Shown: positions 16,037 through 29,421 of the stretch, piece by piece | How the letters are laid out: each line of letters starts with the position of its first letter | Numbering within the stretch: the first letter of the stretch is position 1 | NCBI GenBank assembly: GCA_003222535.1 | Contig: QHWJ01000078.1 | Location: 1-35,398, forward strand | From: Acidobacteriota bacterium | GTDB taxonomy: Bacteria > Acidobacteriota > Vicinamibacteria > Vicinamibacterales > CAVVIG01 | Direction: 5' to 3' | DNA: 35,398 nt | Notes under the pieces: generated by a model | Told to the model about the DNA's origin: nothing | The model's database searches: none | What the model saw: the letters and a program-made list of their open reading frames with translations, nothing else | Translations under genes and position numbers: made by a program

Positions 16037-16180
16037 TCAGTACTTGCCGACGATGTACTCCTGCGCCCCTATACCTTTGTCGGCCATCAGGCTTATCGCC
16101 TGGAAGACCGACTCCTCAGGGCTCACCGACCAGACGCGGTGGCCCTTGTACTGCAGAATCGAGCCGACGGTATCGGCCAT
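16037..16180 (-). pseudogene. CBS-domain protein gene with a large in-frame internal deletion
   Basis: A 47-codon frame with a good ribosome site (GGAG, 6 bases before ATG 16180). It reads MADTVGSILQYKGHRVWSVS, then PEESVFQAISLMADKGIGA, which is the start of a standard tandem-CBS protein. It then jumps to QEYIVGKY and stops, which looks like the family's C-terminus. About 90 residues, including the rest of both CBS motifs, are missing. It starts 73 bases after the pyruvate oxidoreductase stop and on the same strand, so it may once have been the operon's last gene. It could be translated, but could hardly bind adenine nucleotides. Confidence 0.72.
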
Positions 16181-16253
16181 CTCTGGCTCCACACACTAGG
16201 CAAGCCTGGCATCCATCGCAATCGAGTACCAAGTGGACGGACCACTCAACCAC

Positions 16254-20989
<4,736 letters not shown>

Positions 20990-20993
<4 letters not shown>

Positions 20994-21544
20994 GACACCT
21001 CATCCATGCCGTTGGTGGATAGCACGCGAAGTGAAGTCCGCCGCCGCCGCGCGTGCGTCGCGGGGTCTCGGTGGGCCAGGGGCCGCCCGAAGGCGCCGAC
21101 CACGGGCTTCGCAAGCTCGGCGAAGTCGCCATAATGCATGCAGATGGCCTCTGTGTGCGTGCCGGCGTTGAAGACCATCTCCGGCTCTCCCACGAGGCAG
21201 CGGTCCACGAACACCCGCTGTCCGTACACCGCACCGAACGGGGGCATGGCGCCCACTTCGTAATCCGGGTACAGCACCGCTATCTCGTCCTCGCCCGCCA
21301 GGCGCAGCACGTCGGCGTTGGCGAGCCGGCGGAGCTCTTCGAGATCCGCTATATGGTCTGCCTGCAGCACCGCCTGCACCGGCTGGTCGTCCGCGATGCA
21401 GATGACGACTTTGGCCCAGCATCGCTCCAGAGTGTGCGACACCGCCGCCTCTTCCAGCGCCGTGTAGGCCGGGACATGCCTGAAGCAGGTATACGGGATC
21501 CTCTCGCGCCTCAGCAGCTCCACGATCGATGACAGCAGCGGCAC
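20990..21544 (-). CDS. YbaK/ProX-type aminoacyl-tRNA deacylase domain protein
   Basis: A 184-residue protein of the YbaK/EbsC fold, whose members hydrolyse mischarged aminoacyl-tRNAs such as Cys- or Ala-tRNA(Pro). The start RRERIPYTCFRHVPAYTALE matches the substrate-pocket region, and the family core is seen in WAKVVICIADDQPVQAVLQA, the conserved EVGAMPPFG loop and EPEMVFNAGTHTEAICMHYG. I chose GTG 21544 because AAGGAGG lies 5 bases upstream; longer frames reach into repeat DNA. Its stop overlaps the start of the pyruvate oxidoreductase, an odd partner, so the coupling may serve expression rather than a shared pathway. A TATAAG element at about 21602-21597 on the minus strand might be its -10. 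Confidence 0.87.
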
Positions 21545-21651
21545 GACGCCCTCCTTGGGCCAACGAATTTTTCTGTTGCCGTCCGGGATGTGCTCCCTTA
21601 TACACCGAGGCGCCCCACATGCGGCCAGGTTTTTTTGGTCGCGTATAAATA

Positions 21652-21691
21652 CAACCACGAAAACGAAGACCCAGGAAAGACACGAAGAAGG
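21652..21691. repeat. Degenerate CACGAAA-type repeat upstream of the YbaK-like gene
   Basis: Units such as ACCACGAAA, ACGAAGACC and GACACGAAG follow one another with about 9-base spacing. It is a weaker example of the nonamer family seen at 4407, 12844 and 29421. The rest of the gap between 21545 and 21875 holds no recognisable gene. Confidence 0.5.
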
Positions 21692-21875
21692 CGAGGGTTT
21701 CCCTATTGTTCACTTATGTGTTGAGGTCGTTGTGTTACGGATGTCCAGGCGACACAGACTGAAGGGCTGCGCTACCTTGCGCGGCCGGCCGAATGCCACA
21801 CCATTTCACGGTAATTCCGATCGCGGCGACAACCGGGCGGGTGAGGTCGGCAAAACAGCTTGATCCCCTCGATCC

Positions 21876-22763
21876 CTACATGAACTCCCTAACGAGTTTC
21901 CGTCGCTGTTCCTTGCTCACCCCTAGCGGCTGGTGGACCAACAGGCCGGCCTGGAGTCCGGGGTCCTGAGTGTGAAGACTTGGCCGTGGGTTGCGCTCAC
22001 GGTAGAAGAGCCCGATTGGGATTTTCTCACCCCATTCCAGGGCTGCATCCATCGCGGCGTGGAAGTTGTTCGGGTCGTGCTGGGTATCTTCCAGTCTGTA
22101 CACCCGTTTGCGGAACCACTCGTAGCTGTTGTGCTTGTTGAACGTCACGCACGGGCTAAAGACATCAATCAGCGCAAAACCCGGGTGCTGGATGGCGTCG
22201 GTGTACAGTTTCAGCAAGTGCTTGGGCTGCCCGCTGAATCCGCGAGCGACGTAACCGCAGCCGCTCGCGAGTGCCAGTGCCAGCGGGTTGAGCATTCGCT
22301 CCAGGTTGCCGTGCGGCGTGGTCTTCGTGATCATCCCCGTTTCACTGGTCGGCGAAACCTGCCCGGTGGTCAGGCCGTACGTCTCGTTATCCATGACGAT
22401 GTAGGTGAGGTCAATATTGCGCCGCATGGCCTGGATGAAGTGGTTCAAGCCAATGCCGTAGCCGTCACCGTCACCGCCGGTGACGATCACGGTCATGTCG
22501 TGATTGGCAAGCTTGGCTCCGGTGGCAAACGGGAGGGCTCGGCCGTGTAGGCTATGCACTCCGTACGAGCGGAAGAACCCAGGCAGGTTTGACGAGCACC
22601 CGATGCCCGAAACGACCAGAACCTCGTGCGGCTGACGCCCCAGCCCGGCGCAGGCATGGAACAGTCCGTTCAAGACGCCGAAGTCGCCACATCCTGGGCA
22701 CCAATCTGGTGCAACTTCCGCTTTGAAGTCTTTCGCTTCAAGTACCGCGATTGCGGTCGCCAT
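21876..22763 (-). CDS. korB: 2-oxoglutarate (2-oxoacid):ferredoxin oxidoreductase beta subunit
   Basis: A 295-residue thiamine-diphosphate subunit. The Cys ligands of the [4Fe-4S] cluster are visible in CPGCGDFG, GIGCSSN and FSPCVTFN. The TPP/Mg motif is GGDGDGYGIGLNHFIQAMRR, followed by the typical YIVMDNETYGLTTGQVSPTS. With KorA it forms the heterodimer that oxidises 2-oxoglutarate (or related 2-oxoacids) with CoA and ferredoxin. AGGAG lies 6 bases before ATG 22763, and the gene starts 25 bases after korA, so they form an operon. Confidence 0.94.
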   Translation of the reverse strand: MATAIAVLEAKDFKAEVAPDWCPGCGDFGVLNGLFHACAGLGRQPHEVLVVSGIGCSSNLPGFFRSYGVHSLHGRALPFATGAKLANHDMTVIVTGGDGDGYGIGLNHFIQAMRRNIDLTYIVMDNETYGLTTGQVSPTSETGMITKTTPHGNLERMLNPLALALASGCGYVARGFSGQPKHLLKLYTDAIQHPGFALIDVFSPCVTFNKHNSYEWFRKRVYRLEDTQHDPNNFHAAMDAALEWGEKIPIGLFYRERNPRPSLHTQDPGLQAGLLVHQPLGVSKEQRRKLVREFM

Positions 22764-22788
22764 TGCTCGCTCCTAGGGTTCCAGGGTT

Positions 22789-24675
22789 TCAACGATGAGT
22801 ACTTACCGAGGCCGTCGGCACGAGTCGTCCCGCCCAGTCGCCACTGGTCCCGGTGGGGTGCTCCGTCTGCCAACCGGCTTCCGTCGAGAGCACTTCAACT
22901 ACTTCCGTGCCCTTCTTCAAGATTTCCTTCACACCAGCCACGATGTGCTTCGGCTCAAATGGCTCGCCGTCGTACTTGCGGATGTGGCCCTTGGCGACGA
23001 TGCCCGTCTCGGCCCGCAAGTGGCGCGCGAACTGGCCGCTTTGGTTGTTCTCGACGATGATCACCCCCCGGCTTTTGCCCAGGATGGCGCTGACTTCAGT
23101 GACGTGGAAGGGCACCAGGAACTTGACCTGCAGATGGCTGGTCGAGATACCTTCCCGATTCAGGCGCTCGACCGATTCTGTGAGAACGCCCCACGTGGAG
23201 CCCCAGCCAACCAACGTCACCTCGGCGTCGACGGGCCCCTCCAGCTTCGGGGCAGGCAGATGTTCAAGCACGGTGGCCATCTTGCGGCTTCGCTTGTCCG
23301 CCATCTTCTTGCGCCGCACGGTGTCGGTGAAGACGTCGCTGATCAGCACCCCATCCTCATCGTGCTCATCACTCGCGGCCACGTAGATGTGACCGGGAAC
23401 GCCCGGGACGGCCCGCGGTGAAATGCCCGACTCGGTATCCTTGTAGCGGAGATACGGTTCGCCGGCGGCGACCTCGTTTCCGTCACTCCCTCCAGGCGCC
23501 TGGGTGATGAGCTCGCCTCGATCGATCGGAAATTCGACGTCGAGTAGCGCAGGATCCACGGTCTCGTTGCCTTCGCTCATGAGCAGGTCCGAGAGGATGA
23601 TCACCGGGCACTGATAGCGGTCGGCGACGTTGAAGGCTAGCGCCGGAGTGGAAAAGCAATCCGGCATGCTCAGCGGAGCGATGATAATCCGCGGGAAGTC
23701 CCCCTGGCTGGCGCCAAAGGCCTGGTTCAGGTCCCCTTGCTCAGTCTTGGTCGGTACGCCCGTGGAAGGACCGGCGCGCTGTACGTTGACGACGACGACG
23801 GGAGTTTCGAGCATTCCAGACAGGCCGATCGCCTCCGTCATCAAGGCGAGGCCGCCGCCGGACGTGGCACACATACCCCTGGCGCCCATGTGGCTGGCCC
23901 CGATGGTCATGTTGATGACTGAAATCTCGTCCTCAACCTGTCGGACACAGACACCCAGCTCCTTCCCGTGGCCAGCGAACCACTCCAGGATGTGCGTCGC
24001 GGGGCTCATCGGGTACGCACAATAGAACTTGCAGCCTGCGAATGCTGCCCCCATGGCAAGGAGCTCGTTGCCGGTGGCGAGGGCCCATTCTTGGCTGGTC
24101 TGCCGGAGCGGCCTGGAAAGCGGCGTGAAATGGGCGGCCGCGTAGTCGTAGCCAGCCCTTGCCGCCTCCACGTTCACTTTCACAACCTGCGGCTTCTTTG
24201 CGAACGTCGACTCGAGCACCGACTCCAGGCCTCTGAACTCCAGACCCATCAGAGAAATCACGGCCCCTACGGCCACCGTGTTCTGCATGACCGGCAAGTC
24301 CTTGTAGGCGGGGGTCAGGTTGGGGACGGGCAGTGGGCAGAGCTGGACACCCACGGGAGGCCCGTAAGTCGGTTTCAGCTTGGCGCTGTTGTAAAGGGCC
24401 ACGCCGCCGCCGATGAGTTCCTGCAGATGGCGGTCTAACGTATCTTGATTGAGGGCGATGAGCGCGTCGACCTGATCGCCCTGGTTGAGCGGCTTCTTTG
24501 CCGAGACGCGGATGCGCAACCAGGAGTGCCCGCCGCGAATCACCGACTGATAGCTGTTGTAGGCATAAACGGCTTGACCCTGCCGGGCCACAGACAGAGC
24601 CAGGGTGTTGCCCGCTGAGGCGACCCCGTCGCCCGCCGCACCGCCGATTCCGACGACCACATCAGGCTCGTTCAT
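22789..24675 (-). CDS. korA: 2-oxoacid:ferredoxin oxidoreductase alpha subunit with fused gamma domain
   Basis: A 628-residue subunit. Residues 1-190 form the gamma domain (VVVGIGGAAGDGVASAGNTL, YNSYQSVIRGGHSWLRIRV). From about 200 comes the pyrimidine-binding alpha domain with CAYPMSPATHILEWFAGHGK, QVEDEISVINMTIGASHMG and NVQRAGPSTGVPTKTEQGDL. The C-terminal transketolase-like domain carries VTLVGWGSTWGVL and GVIIVENNQSGQFARHLR. The gamma-alpha fusion is the common KorA layout in Acidobacteriota and Actinobacteria. The substrate (2-oxoglutarate or a broader range) cannot be fixed from sequence. GGGGAG lies 9 bases before ATG 24675. It is the first gene of korA-korB, with a small winged-helix gene 159 bases upstream on the same strand. 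Confidence 0.94.
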   Translation of the reverse strand: MNEPDVVVGIGGAAGDGVASAGNTLALSVARQGQAVYAYNSYQSVIRGGHSWLRIRVSAKKPLNQGDQVDALIALNQDTLDRHLQELIGGGVALYNSAKLKPTYGPPVGVQLCPLPVPNLTPAYKDLPVMQNTVAVGAVISLMGLEFRGLESVLESTFAKKPQVVKVNVEAARAGYDYAAAHFTPLSRPLRQTSQEWALATGNELLAMGAAFAGCKFYCAYPMSPATHILEWFAGHGKELGVCVRQVEDEISVINMTIGASHMGARGMCATSGGGLALMTEAIGLSGMLETPVVVVNVQRAGPSTGVPTKTEQGDLNQAFGASQGDFPRIIIAPLSMPDCFSTPALAFNVADRYQCPVIILSDLLMSEGNETVDPALLDVEFPIDRGELITQAPGGSDGNEVAAGEPYLRYKDTESGISPRAVPGVPGHIYVAASDEHDEDGVLISDVFTDTVRRKKMADKRSRKMATVLEHLPAPKLEGPVDAEVTLVGWGSTWGVLTESVERLNREGISTSHLQVKFLVPFHVTEVSAILGKSRGVIIVENNQSGQFARHLRAETGIVAKGHIRKYDGEPFEPKHIVAGVKEILKKGTEVVEVLSTEAGWQTEHPTGTSGDWAGRLVPTASVSTHR

Positions 24676-24834
24676 GACAGTTGTCTCCCCGGAACGACTG
24701 ATTCTTTCACCGCCTGCAAAGCCGCCAAGGTGTGTGCGGCACAGACCTGGTGGGGTTCGCTGCTACCCGGTGGCCACCTGATGGACGGCCAAGTAGAACG
24801 TTGTGCGCTGCGAACGGCTGAACCTTACAGGTTC

Positions 24835-25050
24835 TCACGCGGCCGGTTGCCGGCGCATGAATCGCCCGTCCTGTGTGCGTTGAAGCACGCCGGCATCCAC
24901 CAAGGTCGTGAGCACCGTACAGCATGTTGGCCCGTCAAGGTGCCAGAGCCGCCGCACCTGCGGGGGTGTGAGGCGCAGGCCCGGCTGCTCCTCGTAATCG
25001 TGTTCGATCCGCTGCAACAGAACCTGCGAGAGCGGAAGCTCCGAAGTCAT
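24835..25050 (-). CDS. Small winged-helix-like protein
   Basis: A 71-residue protein with a DNA-binding-like pattern. RLTPPQVRRLWHLDGPTCCT reads as recognition-helix-like segments, and LVDAGVLQRTQDGRFMR as a wing. A Cys pair sits in the middle. ATG 25050 is preceded by GGAGG with a 6-base gap, which decides the start against a longer frame to 25164. It is upstream of korA on the same strand, so it may regulate korAB, but no operator was found. Similar short proteins are common in Acidobacteriota; their function is not known to me. Confidence 0.68.
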   Translation of the reverse strand: MTSELPLSQVLLQRIEHDYEEQPGLRLTPPQVRRLWHLDGPTCCTVLTTLVDAGVLQRTQDGRFMRRQPAA

Positions 25051-25367
25051 CGTGCGCCTCCGGTGCAAGGGAGGGCGGTACATTAGCGCCGCTGAGAAGG
25101 CCGCGTCAAGGGCGCAATCGAGCCGCGCCGCTCGTCTGGCGATGCCAGGTAGCCGTGCGGTCAAGCGTCGTTCAGGGCGCCGACTTCCTCCTTTGCGTGC
25201 GAGTGCCGAAAGGGATCGCAGGCGTCGCGCATCGTGGCGAATGCGGCCCCTTCTATCCGATCGAGCAGCGCCAGGTCGAACCGATCTTCTCCGTTTGTCT
25301 CCTTTGCTACGTTGCTCTATGTTAAAACCGTTTCCTCCGTAATCTCCGTTTCTGAGGAGACCTCACG

Positions 25368-26242
25368 ATGGTGCTCGCCCAACGACGGCGCTCGGCCGTG
25401 AAGACTGTTTTCGCAGTGTTGGCGGCGGTGCTCGCGGCCTCGTCCGGGCCCATCGGCGCGGACCAGCCAGCCTCGGCGACGGACTCGAGGCGGCGATCCT
25501 GGCGCGCACCCACGGCATGCGCGCGATAGTCCTCAAGAATCACTACGACCCGACCGCGGGGCTCGCGTACATGGTCCGCAAACAGGTGGCCGGCCTCGAG
25601 GTGTTCGGCGGCGTCGATCTGAACCTGCCCGTCGGCGGCATGAATGCCGCGGCGGTCGAGCACATGACGCAGGTATCGGGAGGCTACGGACGCATGGTGT
25701 GGATGTCGACGTTCGACGCCGAGAACCAGGTCCGCTATTCGAAGGAGAACCGTCCGTTCGTCAGCGTGTCGCGCAACGGCGAGCTGCTTCCCGCGACGAG
25801 GGACGTGGTCGCGGTCATCGCGAAGCACGGGCTCGTCCTGGCGACCGGGCATGTCTCCTCCGGCGAAGGGTTGATGCTGCTTCGCGAGGGCAAACGGCAG
25901 GGCGTCGAGCACATGGTCGTCACGCACGCCATGAACGCCCCGATCCTGATGACCGTCTCCCAGATGCGGGACGCGGCGGCGCAGGGCGCCTTCATCGAGT
26001 TCGTCGGCGGCTCGATGCGGACGGCCGACGCTGTCGCGAGGGTCGATCGGTTCGCGGACGCGATCCGAAACCTCGGACCGCAATTCTGCATCCTGTCGAG
26101 CGACCTCGGCCAGAAAGGCAATCCGCTGCCAGCCGACGGCTTCGCGGCGTTCCTCGCGGCGTTGCAGGCGCGAGGCTTCACCGATGCGGAGCTCGGTCGG
26201 ATGTCGAAACAGAACCCAGCGACGTTGCTTGGACTTCGGTAG
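25368..26242 (+). pseudogene. DUF6282 amidohydrolase-like gene with a 5' lesion
   Basis: ATG 25368 has GGAG 8 bases upstream and opens a signal peptide (MVLAQRRRSAVKTVFAVLAA, then VLAASSGPIGADQP), but this frame stops at 25530. The DUF6282 body is in another frame: DGLEAAILARTHGMRAIVLK, NHYDPTAGLAYMVRKQ, MVWMSTFDAENQVRYSKENR, VVTHAMNAPILM and CILSSDLGQKGNPL. The usual segment between signal and body, with a His-x-His metal motif like that of amidohydrolases, is missing. So a deletion plus frameshift lies near 25465. An intact stretch of 241 codons from ATG 25517 remains, but without the first metal ligands it is unlikely to be active. A smaller remnant of the same family is at 15866. Confidence 0.72.
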
Positions 26243-26243
26243 T

Positions 26244-26590
26244 CTACGTCTGGACACCGATCGCCGGCGTGCCGGCGGCCTTCGAACCGCCATCCGCGAG
26301 CTTCGTGCTCGACTGGGGATCGATCCGTGCGATGCGCGCACGCGGCATCGTATTCGCCGCCATCACGCTCGCCGCGGGCATCTCGTCGACCGGCGACTCT
26401 GAGCTCGACCGGCGCCTTCCATTCGACGAGGCCTACCGCATTCCCGATCCCGCGGCGTCTGCCATTCGTCAGGGACGAGCGGCGGGCGGACGGATCATCG
26501 CCATCGGCACGACGGTCGTGCGTGCGCTCGAGCACGCCGCACGCCAGGGCGGCGTGCGGGCCGGGGAGGGGCGGACGGCAGAGAACCGGG
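26244..26590 (+). pseudogene. Fragment of a QueA-like S-adenosylmethionine:tRNA ribosyltransferase-isomerase
   Basis: The translation (frame starting 26245) contains AFEPPSASFVLDW, RGIVFAAITLAAGISSTGD, LPFDEAYRIPDPAASAI and GGRIIAIGTTVVRALEHAA, then VRAGEG. These match the middle to C-terminal part of QueA-family proteins. The N-terminal half, and the usual end with GTHEPGTSHYELL, are absent. No start codon with a ribosome site is present. The fragment happens to be open and in frame with the downstream dehydrogenase gene, so automatic calling may fuse them. About 110 bases after the fragment hold only GC-rich spacer DNA. Confidence 0.78.
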
Positions 26591-26721
26591 GCCCCCGCCG
26601 CGCGTGGTTTGCGCGGTGGGGTGGCAATACCGGGGAGCCGCGGGATGCCTCCACGAGATGGGACTATTGGCCGGGAGCAAGCTGGATTAGACTCGCGAGG
26701 GTCATGACGGAGTGCCAGGCC

Positions 26722-28260
26722 ATGCATAACAGACTACGGGTCGTGTGCTTCGCTCTCGCGATATGTGTCTTCGGGGTCCGGACGGCATCGGCGCAGGCGA
26801 CGCTGGAGCTCAGGGACTTCCTGGTCTTGCCGATGACCGGATTGGTCGATGGCAAAGTATCGAACGAGCAGCTGCTCTCGAGAGTCAACACGTTGCGCGA
26901 AGAGGTCGGTGGTGCGAAGCGCCTCTTCATCAGCGACCTCAACGGACCGTTGTACATCCTGGACAAGGACACCAGGAAGCTCACGGTCTATCTCAACTTC
27001 AACGGCAACGAAGGCAAGAGCGACGGCAGGTTCTACACCGTTCACATGGAGGATCCCTCGCTCGCCGGCTCCAACCTTCCCAACAATGCGGGTTTCCCCG
27101 CGTTCAAGGTCGCCGGCTACACGACGACGGAAGCGATCAAAACGCCTGGCCCGCTCCAGAACGAGGGAGTGCTGATCGAGTGGACCGATTCGAACCCGTC
27201 CAATTCGACGTTCGAAGGAACGGCCCGCGAGCTGCTGCGCGTGCAGCTCAACACCACCAGTCACCCGCTCGGCGATCTCATCTTCAATCCGACGGCTCGT
27301 CGAGGCGATCCGGACTGGCGGGTCCTGTACATGGAATGTGGTGACGGCGCGTCGGGAGAATCGACGGACGTCGCCATCAGGTCCAACCCACAGCGGCTCG
27401 ACAACCTCGAAGGGAAAATACTGCGCATCATTCCCGATTTGAGCGAACACGCGGCGACAAGCACGGTGAGCGCGAACGGCCGTTATCGAATTCCCAACGA
27501 CAATCCGTTCGTCTCGACGCCGGGTGCCCGCACGGAAATCTGGGCCTACGGCTTCCGCAATCCCCATCGGTTGAACTGGGCTGTCGATCCCGCCAACCCG
27601 GCCAACAATCGGCTGATCGCCAACTCGGTCGGGCTCCACACATGGGAAACGGTCTACATCGTTCACAAGGGGGCCAACTACGGCTATGGGGAACGCGAAG
27701 GCAACGAGCTGCTCAAAGCCGACAACACGACCGCGCCGCTGCCTCAGGTCGACAAGATTCCGATGCGGATTGGTGAACAGGCGACCGGCACGATGGTGGT
27801 GCCGACGTATCCGGTCATCCAGTACGGCCACGGTCCGGGTGGCGGCGACTCGATCGGCAGCGGGTTCGTCTACAACGGCAAGGCGATGCCGGCGCTTCGA
27901 GGAAAGTACGTCTTCACCGATCTGACGACCGGCCGCATCTGGTACGCCGACTACAAAGACATGCTCGCCGCCGACGATGGGAAGCCGGGCACGTTGGCTG
28001 CCATTCACGAAGTGAAGCTCCTCTGGAACGATCCGCACGATTCGCCGGACGCCGGCAAGAAGGTCTACGACTCGATGTTCCCGATCGTCGAAGCGGCGTA
28101 CCATGCGCGCGGCGGCGGTCCACGGCTGCCGGCGCGGGCGGATCTCGTCAAAGGCGGCCGCGCCGACGTCCGGTTTTCAATCGATGCCAACGGCGAGTTG
28201 TATCTCTACAGCAAGAGCGACGGCATAATCCGCGCGGTCGTCGAAGCCATCGGTTTCTGA
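26722..28260 (+). CDS. Secreted glucose/sorbosone dehydrogenase-like (GSDH) quinoprotein
   Basis: A 512-residue periplasmic protein. The signal peptide is MHNRLRVVCFALAICVFGVR with likely cleavage after TASA. The body is a six-bladed propeller of the soluble PQQ glucose/sorbosone dehydrogenase family: KRLFISDLNGPLYILDKDT, EGKILRIIPD, the hallmark EIWAYGFRNPHRLNWAVDP, then NYGYGEREGNE, and YVFTDLTTGRIWYAD near the C-terminus. ATG 26722 was chosen because GGAG lies 9 bases upstream and the signal peptide begins there; ATG 26704 is possible. The expected reaction is PQQ-dependent oxidation of a sugar, but this long subgroup is untested and may not bind PQQ. It stands alone after the QueA fragment. 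Confidence 0.85.
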   Translation: MHNRLRVVCFALAICVFGVRTASAQATLELRDFLVLPMTGLVDGKVSNEQLLSRVNTLREEVGGAKRLFISDLNGPLYILDKDTRKLTVYLNFNGNEGKSDGRFYTVHMEDPSLAGSNLPNNAGFPAFKVAGYTTTEAIKTPGPLQNEGVLIEWTDSNPSNSTFEGTARELLRVQLNTTSHPLGDLIFNPTARRGDPDWRVLYMECGDGASGESTDVAIRSNPQRLDNLEGKILRIIPDLSEHAATSTVSANGRYRIPNDNPFVSTPGARTEIWAYGFRNPHRLNWAVDPANPANNRLIANSVGLHTWETVYIVHKGANYGYGEREGNELLKADNTTAPLPQVDKIPMRIGEQATGTMVVPTYPVIQYGHGPGGGDSIGSGFVYNGKAMPALRGKYVFTDLTTGRIWYADYKDMLAADDGKPGTLAAIHEVKLLWNDPHDSPDAGKKVYDSMFPIVEAAYHARGGGPRLPARADLVKGGRADVRFSIDANGELYLYSKSDGIIRAVVEAIGF

Positions 28261-28296
28261 AATTTGAAGGAGGAGCAACGCAGCCCCCGCCGCGGT

Positions 28297-28379
28297 CCCC
28301 AACGCGGCAGCCGCGTTGGGGTGGGGCGGGGATGCATCGCCCGTCGAACGGGGTCCCCAACGCGGCAGCCGCGTTGGGG
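28297..28379. repeat. Two identical 25-base hairpins
   Basis: Identical palindromes lie at 28297-28321 and 28355-28379: 11-base arms (CCCCAACGCGG and its complement) around CAG. Both are preceded by GGT. They sit in the 126-base gap between the dehydrogenase stop and the kinase start, and the second ends 7 bases before the ATG. No T-tract follows, so a simple terminator is unlikely; they look like REP elements. Confidence 0.9.
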
Positions 28380-28386
28380 GCCCCGA

Positions 28387-29421
28387 ATGCAGCCAGACTT
28401 GCACTACGGGCTGCCGGGGCAGGCGCCGCGGTTCGACTCCGCCGGCGCGGCTCGGCTCGCGCGCGAGATGTACGGACTCGATGCGTCCGCCTCCGCGCTT
28501 CCAAGCGAGCGCGACCAGAACTTCCTGCTGGCAACCAGCGCGGGCCGCTACGTACTCAAAATCGCGAACGCGGCGGAACATCGCGCCGTGCTCGAGGCCC
28601 AGAACGCCGCGATGGCGCACGTGGCGGACCGCGTGGCGTTCTGCCCGCGCGTTCTGCCCACGATCGCGGGCGACACGATAGGCATCGCGCCCGGCAGCGG
28701 CCATCTCGCGCGGCTGGTCACGTATCTCGACGGCCTCCCTCTGGCGGAGGCCGGCGCACGCACGACGGCGCTGCTCGAAAGCCTCGGCCGGGCCGTAGGT
28801 CGTCTCGACCGGGCGCTCGAGGATTTCGACCATCCCGCAATCCATCGCGACTTTCATTGGGATCTCGCCAACGCGGCGCCCGTCATCGCCAGGCATCTGC
28901 CGCTCGTCCTCGATGGCGGCGATCGGCAGCTCGTCCGGCGCGTGAGCGCAACCGCCCGACAGACCATCGAGCCGCTTCAGGCGGCATTTCGGCGCTCCGC
29001 CGTTCACCACGACGCCAACGATTGGAACGTGCTGGTGTCAAGTCCCGAAGTGGTCGGCATCATCGATTTCGGCGACATGGTGCACAGCTGGACGGTCGCC
29101 GACCCGGCCGTAGCGGTCGCCTACGCGATGCTCGACGGCTCGGATCCGCTGGCGACGGCCGCCGCGATCGTGCGCGGATATCATGCCGAGCATCCGCTTC
29201 GAGACGAGGAGGTTGTGGCGGTGTTTCCACTGGCCACCCTGCGGCTCTGCGTGAGCGCGTGCGTCGCCGCGTGGCAGCAACAGCAGCGCCCGGACGATGA
29301 GTACCTGGCGGTGAGCCAGGGAGCCATCCGGCGGACGCTGCCGGTGTTGGCGGCGATCCCGCCGCAGATGGCGGAGCAGACGCTGCGATCGGCGTGCGGG
29401 CTGGGCCCTTCGCGTTGCTAG
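28387..29421 (+). CDS. APH-family phosphotransferase (hydroxylysine-kinase-like)
   Basis: A 344-residue kinase of the aminoglycoside/choline/homoserine kinase fold. FLLATSAGRYVLKIANAAEH holds the ATP-anchoring Lys. The catalytic loop is VHHDANDWNVLVSS (HxDxxxxN) and the metal site is VVGIIDFGDMVHSWTVADPA. ATG 28387 (MQPDLHYGLPGQAPRF) fits family N-termini; a longer frame to 28264 consists of repeat DNA. The next gene on the strand is a class III aminotransferase. In other organisms the same two families act as hydroxylysine or ethanolamine kinase followed by a PLP phospho-lyase. That suggests this enzyme phosphorylates a small amino alcohol, but the substrate is inferred only from context. 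Confidence 0.85.
   Translation: MQPDLHYGLPGQAPRFDSAGAARLAREMYGLDASASALPSERDQNFLLATSAGRYVLKIANAAEHRAVLEAQNAAMAHVADRVAFCPRVLPTIAGDTIGIAPGSGHLARLVTYLDGLPLAEAGARTTALLESLGRAVGRLDRALEDFDHPAIHRDFHWDLANAAPVIARHLPLVLDGGDRQLVRRVSATARQTIEPLQAAFRRSAVHHDANDWNVLVSSPEVVGIIDFGDMVHSWTVADPAVAVAYAMLDGSDPLATAAAIVRGYHAEHPLRDEEVVAVFPLATLRLCVSACVAAWQQQQRPDDEYLAVSQGAIRRTLPVLAAIPPQMAEQTLRSACGLGPSRC

Noticed and set aside
25699-28260. Single 853-residue protein ending in the GSDH domain
   Set aside because: The first part is an off-frame reading of DUF6282, the next is a QueA remnant, and a signal peptide starts at 26722. I split it accordingly.
28297-28379. Intrinsic terminator for the dehydrogenase gene
   Set aside because: The hairpins are strong but there is no T-tract, and there are two identical copies, which fits a REP element better.
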